Below are positions 12,571 through 13,080 of a stretch of DNA of 13,080 bases, one piece after another (the first letter of the stretch is position 1; each line of letters opens with the position of its first letter). Origin of the DNA: an uncultured Thiomonas sp. (GTDB taxonomy: Bacteria > Pseudomonadota > Gammaproteobacteria > Burkholderiales > Burkholderiaceae_C). The stretch is from the NCBI GenBank assembly GCA_937927695.1, contig CALBRU010000041.1, forward strand, positions 1-13,080, read 5' to 3'. Both the position numbers and the translations under genes were made by a program. Under the pieces are notes generated by a model. It saw nothing but the letters and a program-made list of their open reading frames with translations, had not been told where the DNA came from and did not search any database.

Positions 12571-13078
12571 TTGCATCAGCGTTTGCCTGGAGGTCGCGCT
12601 GCAACAGGCACACCGCACTGGCGGCGATGCCTTCGCCACGGCCGACAAAGCCCAGACGCTCGGTGGTCTTGCCTTTGACGTTGACTTGCCCCACGTCCAC
12701 CGCCAGCAGCGTGGCGATGCGCTGGCGGATGGCGTCGCGATACGGCGCGAGCTTGGGCGCCTGTGCGATCACGGTGCAGTCCACATTGCTGATCGCCCAG
12801 CCCTGCGCCAGCACGCTCTGGCGCGCCTGTTGCAGCAGTTCACCCGAATCTGCGCCTTGGTAGCGTGCGTCGGTATCGGGGAAATGCTGGCCGATGTCGC
12901 CCAGCCCGGCGGCGCCCAGCAAGGCGTCGGTGATGGCATGCAGCAGCACGTCGGCATCGGAATGGCCGAGAAGGCCCAGGGGGTAAGGGATCGTCACGCC
13001 GCCGATGATGAGCTTGCGGCCGGGAACGAGGGCGTGGACGTCGTAGCCCTCGCCAATGCGGATTTGCGTCATGTTCAT
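12521..13078 (-). CDS. ispF: 2-C-methyl-D-erythritol 2,4-cyclodiphosphate synthase with repeat-derived C-terminal tail
   Basis: Cyclises CDP-methylerythritol 2-phosphate to the cyclodiphosphate in the MEP isoprenoid pathway; works as a trimer with zinc. The zinc ligands are Asp13 and His15 (GEGYDVHAL) and His47 (SDADVLLHAITDALLGAAG). Also visible are DIGQHFPDTD (61-70), the CDP-binding VNVKGKTTERLGF, and GRGEGIAASAVCLL at the end of the fold. At 185 residues it exceeds the usual 157-165; the last 16 or so residues (ISLPTCGEGWGGEKAK) are read from the adjacent repeat, which also gives the stop. The start may be ATG 13078 or ATG 13072 (MTQIRIGEG, closer to the family). The ribosome site and any ispD neighbour lie beyond the window edge, so the 5' end is not fully secure. 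Confidence 0.94.
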   Translation of the reverse strand: MNMTQIRIGEGYDVHALVPGRKLIIGGVTIPYPLGLLGHSDADVLLHAITDALLGAAGLGDIGQHFPDTDARYQGADSGELLQQARQSVLAQGWAISNVDCTVIAQAPKLAPYRDAIRQRIATLLAVDVGQVNVKGKTTERLGFVGRGEGIAASAVCLLQRDLQANADAISLPTCGEGWGGEKAK

Positions 13079-13080
13079 GC

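Overview
The window is chromosomal DNA of a high-GC betaproteobacterium, most likely order Burkholderiales. The protein family variants (KdsB, LpxK, XseA, SodB, DnaG), the block exbB-exbD-lpxK-trm112-kdsB-adk and the GC-rich dispersed repeats all fit that order. A Thiomonas-like organism is my best guess, but nothing in the sequence proves the genus. Almost every base is coding or repeat. There is no tRNA, rRNA, CRISPR array, transposase or phage gene.

Left part (1-5730, all minus strand): a tightly packed run transcribed right to left, exbB, exbD, lpxK, trm112/ycaR, kdsB, adk, a short-chain dehydrogenase and dnaG (its 3' part lies beyond base 1). ExbB/ExbD form a proton-driven inner-membrane motor. 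LpxK and KdsB make lipid A and activated Kdo for lipopolysaccharide. Trm112 is a small zinc protein, Adk balances adenylates, and DnaG primes replication. Starts and stops overlap or nearly touch from exbD to kdsB, so translational coupling is likely.

Middle (5731-8204): a 396-bp divergent control region separates exbB from the only two plus-strand genes, xseA (exonuclease VII large subunit) and sodB (iron superoxide dismutase). sodB ends at a hairpin terminator with A- and T-tracts that can serve both strands.

Right part (8205-13078, all minus strand): ispF (isoprenoid MEP pathway), a secreted DUF192 protein, then a compact group of four exported proteins. These are a small periplasmic protein, a 67-residue lipoprotein, a DUF1800 protein and a DUF1501 protein, the last two with twin-arginine signals.

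The most striking feature is repeat DNA that has entered genes. A 152-bp repeat with a 7-bp flanking duplication sits in frame inside lpxK and adds 53 residues. Its first 33 bp consist of a constant 15-nt loop between perfectly paired 9-nt arms. The same loop occurs upstream of the DUF1501 gene between completely different, but again perfectly paired, arms. A second repeat type, two inverted REP-like hairpin units, supplies the last codons of ispF and contains a perfect four-tract G-quadruplex motif.
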